Positions 1 to 10,960 of a DNA stretch of 64,000 nucleotides are shown one piece after another. The stretch's first letter is position 1. The number at the start of each line of letters is the position of its first letter. This DNA is from Papio anubis. Lineage: Eukaryota > Chordata > Mammalia > Primates > Cercopithecidae. The notes under the pieces are model-generated. The model ran no database searches, was not told the origin of the DNA, and was given only the letters and a program-made list of their open reading frames with translations. The translations under genes and the position numbers were made by a program. The stretch lies in assembly GCF_008728515.1 (NCBI RefSeq), contig NC_044981.1, forward strand, positions 94,892,426 to 94,956,425. The letters are read 5' to 3'.

Positions 1-569
1 GGCTCAAAGGAATCAGCCAAGTAGACTTAAAGTAGTCACTTATTTCCCAAAACTGGTTTGTCGGGGAACAATAAAAGGAAGTAAAATTTATGGAGAAATT
101 ATACAGTGGATTTGTCACTTAAAATATCGTAACTGTCTCGAGGACAATACCCCATGCTGAGGATTAATGGTCCCGCCGGACCTTTGATTCACCAGTGCCT
201 TTTCTTCGCCCTTGACAAATTGGATTTTTAGGAATGGGAAGGTCGCCTGGACCATTGTGTGCTAGCCATTCAGAGGCCTCGATTATGCAGGGGGCTGAGG
301 GAACCACTCCATGTGACCCTCTCGGGTAGGACTCTGCAGCTGCTTCGCAGCGCAACTCTCTCACCAAACTACGCGCCCTTGCGCTGGCGGTGCCAAAAGG
401 CTCCCGCCCCAATTGAAAAGGCGCAGTGCATGCCCGCCCGCGTCACTCCGCGGGCGGAGGACGCACGTCGGGGCGCGGCTCCCTGGCTAGCGCGCAGCTC
501 CAGCTCTGTCACTCGCGCCCTTCCGAGGACCTGGCGCACCCGAGCGCCTGCCTGGGGGCGGCGGCAACA
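1..569 (+). promoter_or_regulatory. PRDM13: PRDM13 upstream region, promoter and 5' UTR
   Basis: The first ~250 bases are ordinary AT-rich sequence. From about 360 the sequence becomes GC- and CpG-rich up to the start codon. A CCAAT pentamer lies at 409-413 and a CAGCTG E-box at 337-342, the type of site bound by bHLH factors such as PTF1A (motif match only). I see no convincing TATA box, so a CpG-island promoter with dispersed starts is likely. The human 5' UTR is short, roughly 200-250 bases as I recall, which would place transcription start near 320-370. An ATG at 430 opens a short reading frame that overlaps the main start. Confidence 0.6.
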
Positions 570-606
570 ATGCACGGAGCCGCCAGAGCTCCAGCCACCA
601 GCGTGA
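430..606 (+). other. possible upstream ORF overlapping the PRDM13 start
   Basis: An ATG at 430 opens a 58-codon frame that stops with TGA at 604-606, past the PRDM13 ATG at 570 and out of frame with it. Its context is weak (T at -3, C at +4); the main ATG has A at -3. If the transcript starts upstream of 430, this frame could damp PRDM13 translation. Whether 430 is transcribed cannot be seen from sequence. Confidence 0.35.
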
Positions 607-713
607 GTGCCGACTGCTGCATCCCGGCCGGCTTGCGCTTCGGACCGGTGCCTGGTACCTTCAAGCTGGGCAAGTACCTGTCAGACCGCAGGGAGCCCGG
701 GCCCAAGAAAAAG
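570..713 (+). other. PRDM13: PRDM13 coding exon 1
   Basis: It encodes residues 1-48, ending in three lysines. The donor is AAAAAG|GTATTG with GT at 714-715, phase 0. It carries the N-terminus and the first part of the PR domain (GTFKLGKYLSDRREPG). Confidence 0.95.
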
Positions 714-3444
714 GTATTGACCATTCAGACCTCCGCCCACTGCTGTTCGCCTCTCAGTGCCCTGACCCGGGAAAGGGCTAGAGAGAGAAAGTGGAGGAAG
801 GGAGTGATTAAGTCGTTACCTGCTAATTCTGCCGGGTGGAAGGGGACTCCTGTTATTCTGAGCAAGTAGCCTCTTTAACTGTGAGAGCTGGACGGGTCGG
901 GTTGAGAGGAGAGGATGTGGCCGAGAGGGGACAGCCCTGGGTGGGGTGCACTGAGGGCTGTAGGTGCCGGGACCATTCGCGGCTTGTGTTTTCCCCCGCG
1001 CTCTCGGGTCTCCTCAGAACCCAGAAGCCCACCCCCGCACCCTGACCTCAGCTCTCTCTGCAAAAGCACCCTCTTTCTGGGGGCGTAGGGCATCGAGAAC
1101 CTTTCATCCCTTCTGCCCTTCAATATGTTAATTTGAGGCCTAATTTCGCCTTAAAATAATTTACCTCTTTTTTCCCTAAACAAAAAAAATCTTTGGGAGG
1201 CTCTCAGTTCCCAGAATCTCCTCAGATATATATATTTTTTCCCTTGCCGATGTCGGCTTGTGGGTTTGGAGCATATGGAGAGAGGATGAGCAAGGTGCTG
1301 GCTCTGACGCGGGCTCCAAGGGCGAGGGGCGCCCATCCGCGCGGGGCACAGGATCAGAGCGCCTACAGCGGGGCTCTGAGAGTTCAGAGTCCCAACCGGC
1401 AGGCGCCAGGGCCAAACCACTAGCTTTGACTCCCACACCCCACACACCGTTGCGACCCCTGACCAGGGAGACTTAAAGCACTCGCCCGCTTTGGGGGTGT
1501 CCCAGGAGCCAAAGGTCGGCAAACAGCGACCAGGAAATGAAGGCAGAAGTCAGGGGTAGAAGGAAGGGCTTTGGCTTCCTTGGCTTTATAGCTTGCTTTG
1601 CTTGGAGATTTCTAGTAAGAAAAAGCTCCGGTGTCCAGCCAGCGGGACTTGTACCTCGCTCCTCCTGCAATCACGCCCCCACCCTCCGCCCCTCTATAGT
1701 CTAAAGCAGGGTTTGGTGCCCACCACTCATTCCTCTTTAAACGCTTTTTAATTGCTTTTAAATGGCCTGCCAGCTGCGGGCAACCTTTACCCGCTTGGGC
1801 TTTGTTCTGAGACTTTCGCTGCAAGGCTCACAGGCACCTAGGTGCGATGCACACAGAATAGAGGAGGCATGAGATAATTTTTTTGTTTGTTTGTAGGGGG
1901 ACGCTCTGGGTCCTGGGACTGACCTAGAAACGTCTCTAACCTGGTGTTAGGGCTGCTCTCAGAACTGCCAGTGGGAGAGCTGGGGTAGTGTGTGGGGAAC
2001 AACTTGGTACAAGATGTGCTTAAGCACTAAGGGAGGATGTTCCCAACATCCCTCCCCCCTCCCCGTGTTGCCAAGGTGGGGCGCAGGAAAGTGGTGGTAC
2101 TGTTAGCATAGGTAGACTTTCCTCTTTCTCCCTCCCCCAAGCAAGGTCATTAGGAATTCTCCTCCTTCCAGTAGCCCCTAGTGGTCTCGCCAAACCAAAA
2201 ACAACCACTTTCCTGTGTTGGGTGGGGGTGGAGGATAAACTTTCTGTCTGGGTTGTGGGCCTGGCCAAGGTGCGGGGAGAACGACCACTGCTTGTGTTGC
2301 AGGTGCGCATGGTGAGAGGGGAGCTGGTGGACGAGTCGGGGGGCTCCCCTCTGGAGTGGATAGGGTTAATCCGGGCAGCCAGAAACTCCCAGGAACAGAC
2401 TCTGGAAGCTATTGCAGACTTACCCGGAGGACAGGTACTGCGGGCTTCTCTCCACGTCCCCTAGTCCCCACCACCAATTCAATCTACCTAACCATCCCTG
2501 CGGTGGCCAACAATATTAAGAGCAAAGTGCTTTAGCTAGACGTCTCATTTAAATGTCTTGACAACCCTATAAGGTAGATACTATTGTTTTTCCGTTTGAA
2601 GGGTGAGGGAAGTGAAGTTCAGAGAGCTCCAGTAGCTTCTCCAGGGTCACACAGCATCAGAATCGGGATTTGAACCTTTCTTCTCAGTTGCTTTTTGACC
2701 AATTACCCAGGAAATGACAGAGAACTGTTCCATTCCTTGCGTCCCAGATCTTCTACCGAGCATTGCGAGACGTCCAGCCAGGGGAGGAGCTGACAGTGTG
2801 GTATTCTAACTCCTTGGCTCAGTGGTTCGACATCCCCACCACGGCGACTCCGACTCACGATGAGAAAGGTACCCACTCCAAAAGCGTGGATGGGCAAGAG
2901 TCCAGCCCTCCTCCTCCTGTCTTGAAGCGAGTCACTAGACATAGCTCAACTAGTGTAAAATGGAATTCACATTCCCTGTATTTCACGGCAAAGAGGAGAG
3001 GTCGCCACTACCTCCTTAAAATCAACCATAAACGATAACAGTGATAGTAATCTGGCTCACAATGGCAGGGGAAAAAGTACGCATTATGAACTTAATGGGG
3101 CCATCCTTTTTCTGATGCCTATTCAAAGAGACCATTATTTACTCAATTAAGATAAAAAAATTAGGCGCGGTAGTTCATACCTGTAATCCTAGACTTTGGG
3201 AGGCTGAGGTAGGAGGATCACTTGAGGCTAGGAGCTTGAGACCAGCCTGGGCAACATAGTGAGACCTCTGTCTCTACACCAAAAAAATAATTAGCCAGGT
3301 GTGGTGGTACATGCCTGTAGTCTTAGCTACTCAGGATGCTGAGAAAAGAGGATCACTTGAGCCCAGGAGGTCAAGGCTCCAGTGAGCTGTAATGTTACCA
3401 CTGCATGCCAGCCTGGGTGACAAGTGAGACCCTGTCTCAAAAAA

Positions 3445-3476
<32 letters not shown>

Positions 3477-6400
3477 AAAAAAGGAGCCTTAAATTGTTGT
3501 TACAGCAATTACATCCTGAGTTCCACAGAATATAACTCAAACCTGGATTGCTTTTACAAAGTCCAAGGACATTTCTTCTCCACTGGCTTTCCAGGAGAAC
3601 AGTGCATTTCTACAGCATTTTAGAAGTATTACGGTACTTACAGCTGGTCAGTTGGCAGGTACTGAGACCCTTCCATTTAAGTGGCATTTATTCATTTCCC
3701 TTTGCCTACTTAAATTGAATCTGGGATGTATCCCAGTTTCTTCTCAGATTTATTTGATCCCTTCAAAGCCAAGAGCGGATTTATGCAAATTAAGGTGCAG
3801 TAACTAAACAGAAAAACATTTTTAAACCTACCCTTGAACACTGAAGAACACTTCCTGTGGAAAGAAGTCTAGGAGGTGCTAGAATAGTTTAAGGTCTTGG
3901 AGACTTCCTTTTCACATACAAAGCTACCATGGCTTTTTTTCCATGACAATGGTCTGTAATTTCTCCTAAAGACACATTTATTATTTAACATCAAAATAAT
4001 GAATGCTGTGAAATATTCGAACATGCTGTCTTCCTGGATTGCCTGCTCAATCACATCCCTTTAGAAATAGGGTTAGAGAAATTAATACAAGTATGTGAAT
4101 TAGGAAACACTTCATGAATAAGACAGAATGAAGTTTATTCAAAACAATGAGTCACTTTACTTTAAAGTATCATCGTCTCCTGCAAGTTAATTGTTTATTT
4201 TGCATGTATAGTATTCAAATTATCCTAAGATAGTTTGTTCCTTGCATCACATTATATTACATTCTCTTGTCAACTTCTTCCAGTAAAAAGAGACGTATAA
4301 TAAAAGCCGCATAGTGGAGAACTCTCGAATCTGCCACTACAGAATTTGGAGGACCACTAACCTTGAGGAGCCAGCCATTTCTACACAGAACATCCTTTCT
4401 TAGGTAGTTCCAAATAGTACAAAAGCAACTGGAATAGTGGTCCTTGTGTTTTCCTTTCAGCCAATTGAGCTTATAAACATCATATGGTAACAGATGTCAA
4501 AATAAACACCTTTTTTTTTTTTTTTCTTTTTTCTGGAGGTGAGAAGGCGTGGGTGATTTTGAACCCTGACTTCCCCATCTTGGAGAAGTCTGAACTGTTG
4601 ACTACCTTAGAGTTACATGAAGAGGAGGCAGCCACTTGTTAAATGTGTTTGCTACTCTTGGCATGATTTGGATCTGAGAGTCTGGAGAACATGTCAGTTG
4701 GTTAGGATAACTGAAAAAAAGTATATATTAAATGTATGCTGCTTAAAGCTTGGAAAGAGGAAGAAATAAATACGGATGGCTGCTATTCTCCTAATTCTAG
4801 CTAACTTCAGTGGGTTTCAATTTCATAGTAAGGTGGAGGAAAATACTGCCCCTTCATGTTAAGAAAAAAAGTGTATGTGGCTTTGCATTAAGCTGAGTCA
4901 TTCTGCGGCAGACTCGGAAAACTCCCTCTTTCAAAAGGGGTGATGAGAGACAGAAAGGCTCTGAAGTTAGAAGGAAGGTTATTTAAGACAACATACCCAC
5001 CAAGAGAACCCAGGATGTCTATTCTTTCTGTTTTTCAAGATTTCTTTTACATGAATGTTCAGTACAAAGTAACAGAACATTGAAATGGTTTTATCTAAGA
5101 CTTCTATAAACAATTAGGATAGGGTCTCATAGGGAAATACTACTCTCCCATTTTTCTTTCTGCTCTCCTTGGAATATAGTGCTTATCACTTGAGTTTTCA
5201 CAGGTGTTTCACAGGGGTGGGGGTGGGAGCTACTTGTGTTATGCAAACCCAGAAGTTAATATACATAAAGGGAAGAAGATCTGGAATTTTTCCCTATTGT
5301 TATTTCTGTAGTAATATTTCAGAAGTTTGAGCTGCTTGTATATGCAGAGGGGGAATTTAACTTTCCTGTTAAATTTTATGAGACTGATTTATATTTTGGA
5401 TATTTCCTTGCGGTTCAACTAACTTCTTTCTCACAGACATCTTTCCCTTCAGTATTATCAATCAACCACGTTTTAAAAGAAATCCAACTGCAAGATCATT
5501 TCTCTCTACAGCAGTAATACGACCCTTTTAAGTGGAAATTAACTTCTAGTATGTGATCATATATGTGTCTCTTGGTTGTGTTCACAAACTCGGGCGAAAT
5601 GAAAAAACTAATGCTAATAATACTAAACACAAAAAAAGATTTGACACCAAACACATATGTAGTGCCTGGTAGAGAATTCTGCACTTATTAAAAGCTGAGT
5701 ATCTATATTTATTTATCGATCTATATCATATATATATATTCATATAATAAAAAACTAATATATTTTCTCCAAAGACTTTACTAAGCTTGGATTTGTGCAG
5801 CTATCTAGGAGTTAATTAATTACCAAGTGGCAGACAAGACAATGCAACATCATCCTTCTTAGATTATCATCATTCTTTATAGAGTATCATGGCATAAGAT
5901 TTTTTTCTTTTCTCCCAGCAAATTAAATGGGGTTAAAGAGGAAATAAAGATACAAATAATTTTGAAGAATGGCAAATCATAGTCCCTATGTGGTCCTTCA
6001 GTTGGTCACGCTCCAGGAAAACCTCAGGCAAAGTGTTTAAGGCTGGAAGGGGGTGGAATGGGTGGGTAGGGGACACAAAAGACATTGTTCTATGAAAAGG
6101 AATGATTACATATGGCCTATACATACAGGATATTGTCTCGCCTGGTAATGAGGCGCTCACGACCATTAGATTGGTCTTTGTTCAGTTTATCCAAGCTCCT
6201 TGACATACGCTACCTATTCTGCAAACGCCAACAGATGGGCCCAGACACTGCACAGCCTCAACACTTGATTTAAAGCAACAGCTGCTCTTTGCTCTTACCC
6301 GGCCAGCCTGCCTGAGTGCTGCCCTTCCAACGAAGATTTTGCTTGGAAGGCCTGGAGGAAGTCTTCGTTGGAAAGGTCCCGTCACCTTTTTTGGCCTCTA

Positions 6401-8339
6401 AGTAGTCCCAGAGGATGGAGACACTGATAAGGATTGGCCATTTGGGGTTTTTCGGGGTCCTTGATACCGTAGGGCTACCGAACTTATATTTCGCCCTCTC
6501 CCGATACCGCTGGTCGAAACTTGGCCTTTGCCTTGGGTGCACTGGCGCTTTCTTTCTGTCTCGCTTGTTCGCCTCTCACCGGGTCGCTTTTCCATTCTTT
6601 CTTGCCCAGGGGAGGAGCGCTACATCTGCTGGTACTGCTGGAGGACGTTTAGATACCCCAACAGCCTTAAGGCACACCTGCGTTTCCACTGCGTGTTCAG
6701 CGGCGGTGGAGGCGGCGCCTTCCTGCACCACGAACACGCGGCTCGTCAAGGCGCCGTCCCAGCGGCTGATGGCCTCGGTCTCTCCCCGAAACCCTCCGCG
6801 TCCGATTTCGCCGCGCCTTCCCAGGCAGGAACTTTGCGACCCCACCCGCAGGGCCCGCCACCAGCTCAGGCCTGCGGTGCGCGGGAGGGCATCAAGCGCG
6901 AGGCCTCTTCCGCGCCCTCGGCCACCTCGCCGACCCCAGGCAAGTGGGGGCAGCTCAAGAAAGGCAAGGAGCAGCTGGACCGTGCCTTGGACATGAGCGG
7001 GGCCGCCCGAGGACAAGGGCACTTCCTCGGCATCGTGGGCGGCTCCTCGGCGGGGGTCGGCAGCCTGGCCTTCTACCCCGGCGTGCGCTCCGCTTTCAAG
7101 CCAGCCGGCCTAGCCAGGGCGGCGGCGGCCGCCCACGGCGACCCCTACCGGGAGGAGAGCGGCAGCAAGCAGGGGGCCGGCCTCACCTTGGGCAGGCTGC
7201 TGGGCGGGGGCCGGGCGTGCGGGCGCCCGGGCAGCGGGGAGAACTCGGCGGCGGGCGGCGCGGGTCACCACCATCACCACCACGCGCACCACCACCACCA
7301 TCCGAAGTGCCTGCTCGCGGGGGACACGCCGCCGCCACCGCCCCATGGCCTGCCGTGCTCTGGGGCCCTGCGCGGCTTCCCTCTGCTCTCGGTCCCCCCG
7401 GAAGAGGCGTCCGCCTTTAAGCACGTGGAGCGCGCCCCGCCCGCCTCCGCCGCGCTGCCAGGAGCGCGTTACGCGCAGCTGCCCCCGGCGCCCGGGCTGC
7501 CCCTCGAGCGCTGCGCGCTGCCGCCCCTCGACACGGGCGGTCTCAAAGCCTATCCAGGTGGTGAATGTAGTCACCTGCCTGCCGTCATGCCGGCTTTTAC
7601 AGTCTACAACGGGGAGCTGCTCTACGGCTCACCGGCCACTACCGCTTATTACCCGCTCAAATTGCACTTCGGCGGGCTGCTGAAGTATCCGGAGTCCATC
7701 TCCTACTTCAGCGGGCCAGCAGCGGCCGCCCTAAGCCCCGCTGAGCTGGGCTCGCTGGCCAGCATCGACCGAGAGATCGCCATGCACAATCAGCAGCTGT
7801 CCGAGATGGCTGCCGGGAAGGGTCGCGGACGCCTGGACTCGGGGACGTTGCCACCGGCCGTCGCGGCGGCGGGAGGCACAGGGGGCGGCGGCGGCAGCGG
7901 AGGCAGCGGCGCAGGTAAGCCCAAGACCGGCCACCTGTGCCTCTACTGCGGCAAGCTGTACTCGCGCAAGTATGGGCTCAAGATCCACATGCGGACGCAC
8001 ACGGGCTACAAGCCACTCAAGTGCAAAGTCTGTCTGCGGCCCTTCGGCGACCCCAGCAATCTCAACAAGCACATCCGGCTGCACGCCGAGGGCAACACGC
8101 CCTACCGCTGCGAGTTCTGCGGCAAGGTACTTGTGCGCCGCCGGGACCTGGAGCGACATGTCAAGTCCCGCCACCCTGGCCAGAGTCTGCTCGCCAAAGC
8201 GGGCGACGGCCCGGGTGCCGAGCCCGGCTATCCCCCGGAACCTGGGGATCCCAAGAGCGACGACAGTGACGTGGACGTCTGCTTCACAGACGACCAGAGC
8301 GACCCCGAGGCTGCGGGCGGCGGCGAGCGCGACTTGTAA
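570..8339 (+). CDS. PRDM13: PRDM13, PR/SET domain and C2H2 zinc finger transcriptional regulator
   Basis: Joined coding exons are 570-713, 2303-2434, 2748-2868 and 6610-8339, giving 2127 bases and 708 residues, close to the human protein (about 707). The PR/SET domain spans roughly residues 20-130 and includes the GEELTVWYSNSLAQWF segment. A single C2H2 finger follows (C139, C142, H155, H159). The middle is low in complexity, with a histidine tract at 352-363 and a Gly/Ser-rich linker before the last three fingers (C576-H596, C604-H624, C633-H654). The tail is acidic. PRDM13 is nuclear; it acts below PTF1A to favour GABAergic over glutamatergic dorsal spinal neurons and helps specify retinal amacrine cells. 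Repression and histone methyltransferase activity have been reported for the family member. The start was chosen by the A at -3 and by agreement with the known protein. All splice borders are GT-AG and the frame is intact, so the gene looks functional. Confidence 0.97.
714..2302 (+). other. PRDM13 intron 1
   Basis: This intron is 1589 bases. Its first ~700 bases continue the CpG-rich island. A short TA-rich run lies near 1226-1240 and purine- or pyrimidine-rich stretches near 2040-2160. I recognise no interspersed repeat in it, and nothing here looks like an additional coding exon. Confidence 0.8.
2303..2434 (+). other. PRDM13: PRDM13 coding exon 2
   Basis: Residues 49-92. The acceptor is TTGTGTTGCAG|GTGCGC and the donor GGACAG|GTACTG; both ends are phase 0, so the exon is 44 whole codons. 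It holds the centre of the PR domain, including SPLEWIGLIRAARNSQEQT. Confidence 0.95.
2535..2695 (-). repeat. MIR SINE fragment in PRDM13 intron 2
   Basis: The stretch has the order of a reverse-oriented MIR: tail-side sequence near 2565 (ACCCTATAAGGTAGATACTATT), then GTCACACAGCATCAGAAT and GGGATTTGAACC. The match is diverged, as expected for an ancient mammalian SINE. It fills about half of the 313-base intron 2 (2435-2747). Confidence 0.6.
2748..2868 (+). other. PRDM13: PRDM13 coding exon 3
   Basis: It encodes residues 93-132 plus the first base of codon 133. The acceptor is GCGTCCCAG|ATCTTC and the donor GAAAG|GTACCC (GT at 2869-2870), phase 1. It carries the C-terminal part of the PR domain (FYRALRDVQPGEELTVWYSN), where SET-like folds place conserved aromatic residues. 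Confidence 0.95.
3164..3483 (+). mobile_element. AluJ SINE with (AAAT)n tail
   Basis: A full-length, diverged dimeric Alu with A-box and B-box-like segments, middle A-rich linker and right arm. Its poly-A tail has evolved into an (AAAT)n microsatellite at about 3441-3475. The divergence and the CCTGGGCAACATAGTGAGAC arm favour the AluJ subfamily. Confidence 0.85.
6325..6373. repeat. hairpin-forming inverted repeat in PRDM13 intron 3
   Basis: TTCCAACGAAGA at 6325-6336 is exactly complementary to TCTTCGTTGGAA at 6362-6373, with a 25-base loop. Flanking bases extend the stem with one bulge (CC before, AGG after). It lies about 240 bases before exon 4. The stem contains CpGs, unusual for neutral intronic sequence. 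Confidence 0.7.
6610..8339 (+). other. PRDM13: PRDM13 coding exon 4 (all zinc fingers)
   Basis: It encodes residues 133-708 and ends in TAA at 8337-8339. It opens with EERYICWYCWRTF, the isolated first finger. It then runs through Ala-, Gly-, Pro- and His-rich sequence and ends with three fingers joined by a TGEKP-like linker (TGYKP) and a longer one (AEGNTP). The last finger has four residues between its histidines. The exon is very GC-rich and CpG-rich. Confidence 0.97.
7266..7301 (+). repeat. PRDM13: histidine tract in PRDM13 (6 His, Ala, 5 His)
   Basis: Twelve codons, CAC or CAT interrupted by one GCG, encode residues 352-363. The near-perfect CAC repetition makes length variation by slippage possible. 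Histidine runs in nuclear proteins have been linked to speckle targeting; that role here is not shown by sequence. Confidence 0.9.
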
Positions 8340-9140
8340 TAAGTCTTCCCGGGAAGGGGCGGGGCGAGGACAGAGGAATCGAGGGTCTATTCTCGCAGAA
8401 GAGGAACTCCTGGTGGTGGGAAGAGGGACCCAGTGGACAAAACCGTTTTTGTTTTTGAGAGGGCGCCAGATTTGGAACAGTGAGAGGTCCCAGATCTGGT
8501 GCTGAAACTCAGAGCAACAGTTCAGAGGTGGCGTAAATCCGGCCACCTGGACAGCTCGAGGGCGACCAGGACCTCTGTACCCCGGGCCTCTGGACTTCTT
8601 GGATGAGCTCACCCTGAACCGCCCAGGCGGTCTGCTCTTGGTGTTCAGGATCACATCAATGCGAACGTCACAGCGCCCTCGAGGGCGCACATTTTAACTG
8701 CCACGTATTTTTAAGTTGTACTTTTCTGTGGAGGAAATTGTGCCTTTTGAAACGACGTTTTGTGTGTGTATTTTACATTAGCATTTCATTTCTTAGGCAA
8801 AACACTAGTCACAATTGGGTAGATGTGACATCCATATACTGATTTCCATTTTATCTGTTCTCATGTCAAAGACTACGCCTTGCCCTATTGAATATAGTGG
8901 TAGCAGGTGTACAAATTGGTCAAGTTGCAATTATTTATGAGAGAATAATGATAAATGTAAAATATCTAAAGCATGAATCTAAGAGCACGCAATATATAAT
9001 TTTAAAGAAAATATTCTATTTGGTAGAATACAAATGTGGTGTGTGTTGTTTTATAATGACTGCTGTACAGTGGATATAGTATTTTGGTTTTGGTTCCAGC
9101 TTGTGCAATCTTTAAGAAAAATAAAGATACAAACGAGAGT
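8340..9140 (+). other. PRDM13: PRDM13 3' UTR
   Basis: This GC-rich then AT-rich stretch follows the TAA. The AATAAA at 9120-9125 gives a UTR of about 800 bases, which fits my recollection of the human gene length (about 8.8 kb). The cleavage site near 9140 is an estimate. Confidence 0.65.
9120..9125 (+). terminator. PRDM13: likely PRDM13 polyadenylation signal
   Basis: AATAAA followed about 20 bases later by a GT-rich stretch (GAGTTTGTTCACTTAGTG), a usual layout for cleavage and polyadenylation. Further AATAAA hexamers at 9216-9221 and 9221-9226 could serve as alternatives. Confidence 0.65.
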
Positions 9141-10790
9141 TTGTTCACTTAGTGATTTCAGCAGATATTTTAAACAAGTAGTTTAATTTGAAAACAATTT
9201 GCGAGGAGACTGCATAATAAAATAAATCATTGGAGACTTGAATACTTTGACTATTCATAAAATAATGTTAAGCAGTGTTGTATTATAAGAGGGAAGTATG
9301 CCATTTTCAATATGTGCATTTTACAGGCTCCCAAACATCAGGCAAAAGAATTGTTTCCTAAAACCATTGTTAATCATGCTAAATGTTTTCATGTTTACTG
9401 AAAGAAGTTCATGACCTTCAAGAAGAAAAACCCCACATATTGTTAAAGTATGGAACAGTAGAATCACTATTTCTTGTTGTGTTCCATTTTGACAGAACTT
9501 TCCTTGGGAAGCAAAAAAGGAAACTTGCTCAGTGTCTTTTATGAGTCATATATTTTATTAATTCAACAAATACTAAAGGAGGGTCTGTTTTGTTGGAAGT
9601 GCTGATCTATTTACTTTACTCATAAGTTTCTTTTTCCCATGTCCTTCTTCCAGTGGTCTTCTGCTGTCAGTATTGGTCCTATCTTACAGAAAAGAAAGCA
9701 TATTTTTTAAGGTCACGGGGATGCCCATAATTAGAACAGCAAAATTAGAAGCAATGACTATATTTACTGGTTTTTAAAAAAATGCTAGCTAATGGGCAGA
9801 TATCATAAAGAATATAATTTTGTTGACTAAAATTGGAAAGCACCCATCTCCATCCCCATATACACTCTGGGGAGGATTTCACTGTGGAAAGTGGAGGCTC
9901 AGTTAACCCCTTAGCTAAGGGCAGGTACATGAAGGGCCCATGTCCACAGCACTTTTTCAGAGATCAGTTTGAAGATTCTGGTGAGTCACCCAAGGGTCTG
10001 GATGTGGCGCTGGTAATTTAACTCAGTTAAAAATGCCCTTTATTTTCTGAATCCTGAATGATTTGCAAGTCTTCACCTTGTCTTCCTGTTGGCAACACTG
10101 CCTTAGTCGCTTCGCCTGGTGGCTGGCAGGAACATGTTCTGGCACATTACAGCAGGGGGGCATGGGTAGGGGAGGGCATTCGATTTCTGTTGGTGGTGAT
10201 CTGCAAGATTTCTTCTATGAGAAAATGTATGCTAGGAATTATAGGTTTTTAGTGGCAGCTGACCAGAAAATGTTTTGCTTTGTAAAAGAAAGCTAACAGA
10301 GAGAGAGAGAGAGAGAGACAGAAAGTATCAACATGAAAATATGGTGACAAAGATACCATCATTTTTTGAGGACCTATACTGTGCCAGGTTCATATGCTAC
10401 TTTCAGCTCTTTCCATTCCATAGAAGAGGACCATTGACTTGCCCCACCAGGTTCACAGTTCGTCACACAGAACTAGAAGTGAATTCAAGCATCTGCCTGC
10501 TAAATCGGCTCCAAGAGCCCAGAGCTTCTTGCTGTCTGTTTAGTATTGTGGTCCTGCCCTTTGAAGCAATTATTGCTTCAAACCAAATCCACCACTACAG
10601 AAGAATATTGGAAAAGCTTTTCTGAAATCAGAGCATGTGAGTTCTCAAGGAAAGTGAGAAAGGCTGCCCAGATTTGAAACATGGGAAACATTTTATCAGC
10701 TATAACAGTATTGCCCCCGTCTCCCGTTTTCTGGCTCAGTACCAACTCCTGTAACTTCTGAAAATAGCTCATAAAAATAAATTGAAAATA
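9141..10790. other. intergenic sequence downstream of PRDM13
   Basis: Mostly unique, AT-rich sequence with no recognisable gene. A simple (AG)n run lies at 10298-10318. The short frames present show no family resemblance. Confidence 0.6.
10298..10318. repeat. (AG)n microsatellite
   Basis: An uninterrupted run of about ten AG dinucleotides. Confidence 0.9.
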
Positions 10791-10791
10791 A

Positions 10792-10960
10792 GCCGGTGGC
10801 AGTGGCTCATGTCTGTAGTTTCAGCAACTCAGGAGGCTGAGGCAGAAGGCTAGCTTAAGCCCAGGAATTCAAGGCTGTGGTGTGCGATGATCATGTCTGT
10901 GAATAACCACTGCACTCCAGCCTGGGCAACATAGCGAGACCCCATCTCAAAAAATAAAAT
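10792..10960 (+). mobile_element. Alu-related monomer (FRAM or AluJ right arm)
   Basis: A single Alu-like arm of about 165 bases with GGTGGCAGTGGCTCATG, an AGGAGGCTGAGGCAG core, CACTGCACTCCAGCCTGGG and an A-rich tail. No second arm is present, so it is a free monomer or a truncated old Alu. Confidence 0.75.

Larger units (their letters stand above)
360..1420. other. CpG-rich island over PRDM13 exon 1
   Basis: CpG dinucleotides are dense between about 365 and 700 and stay raised through the start of intron 1, with a weaker patch near 1290-1420. The surrounding sequence is CpG-poor. Boundaries were judged by eye. Confidence 0.6.
2869..6609 (+). other. PRDM13 intron 3
   Basis: This intron is 3741 bases and mostly unique. 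It contains an old AluJ (3164-3483), a poly-T run near 4511-4525, an AT-rich patch near 5705-5765 and a hairpin at 6325-6373. The reading frame of exon 4 is open upstream to 6528 within the intron, but the CTTGCCCAG acceptor at 6601-6609 and continuity with exon 3 fix the exon start at 6610. Confidence 0.8.
6610..8400. other. CpG-rich island over PRDM13 exon 4
   Basis: CpG density is high throughout the exon and falls within about 300 bases after the stop codon. Such intragenic islands are common in developmental regulators and are often Polycomb-marked; that role is inferred. Confidence 0.7.

Noticed and set aside
1151..1670. Minus-strand frames in intron 1
   Set aside because: They overlap each other in several frames, contain no domain, and sit in GC-rich sequence.
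6528..6609. N-terminal extension of exon 4 with an ATG-like start (MPWVHWRFLS...)
   Set aside because: It is intronic: the CTTGCCCAG acceptor and exact continuity of codon 133 with exon 3 show that the exon begins at 6610.
7731..8690. 319-codon minus-strand frame opposite PRDM13 exon 4
   Set aside because: It is antisense to GC-rich coding sequence, where long chance frames are expected; it encodes no recognisable domain and the plus strand is clearly the gene.
10298..10318. (AG)n run as a functional GAGA element
   Set aside because: A plain microsatellite; no supporting context.
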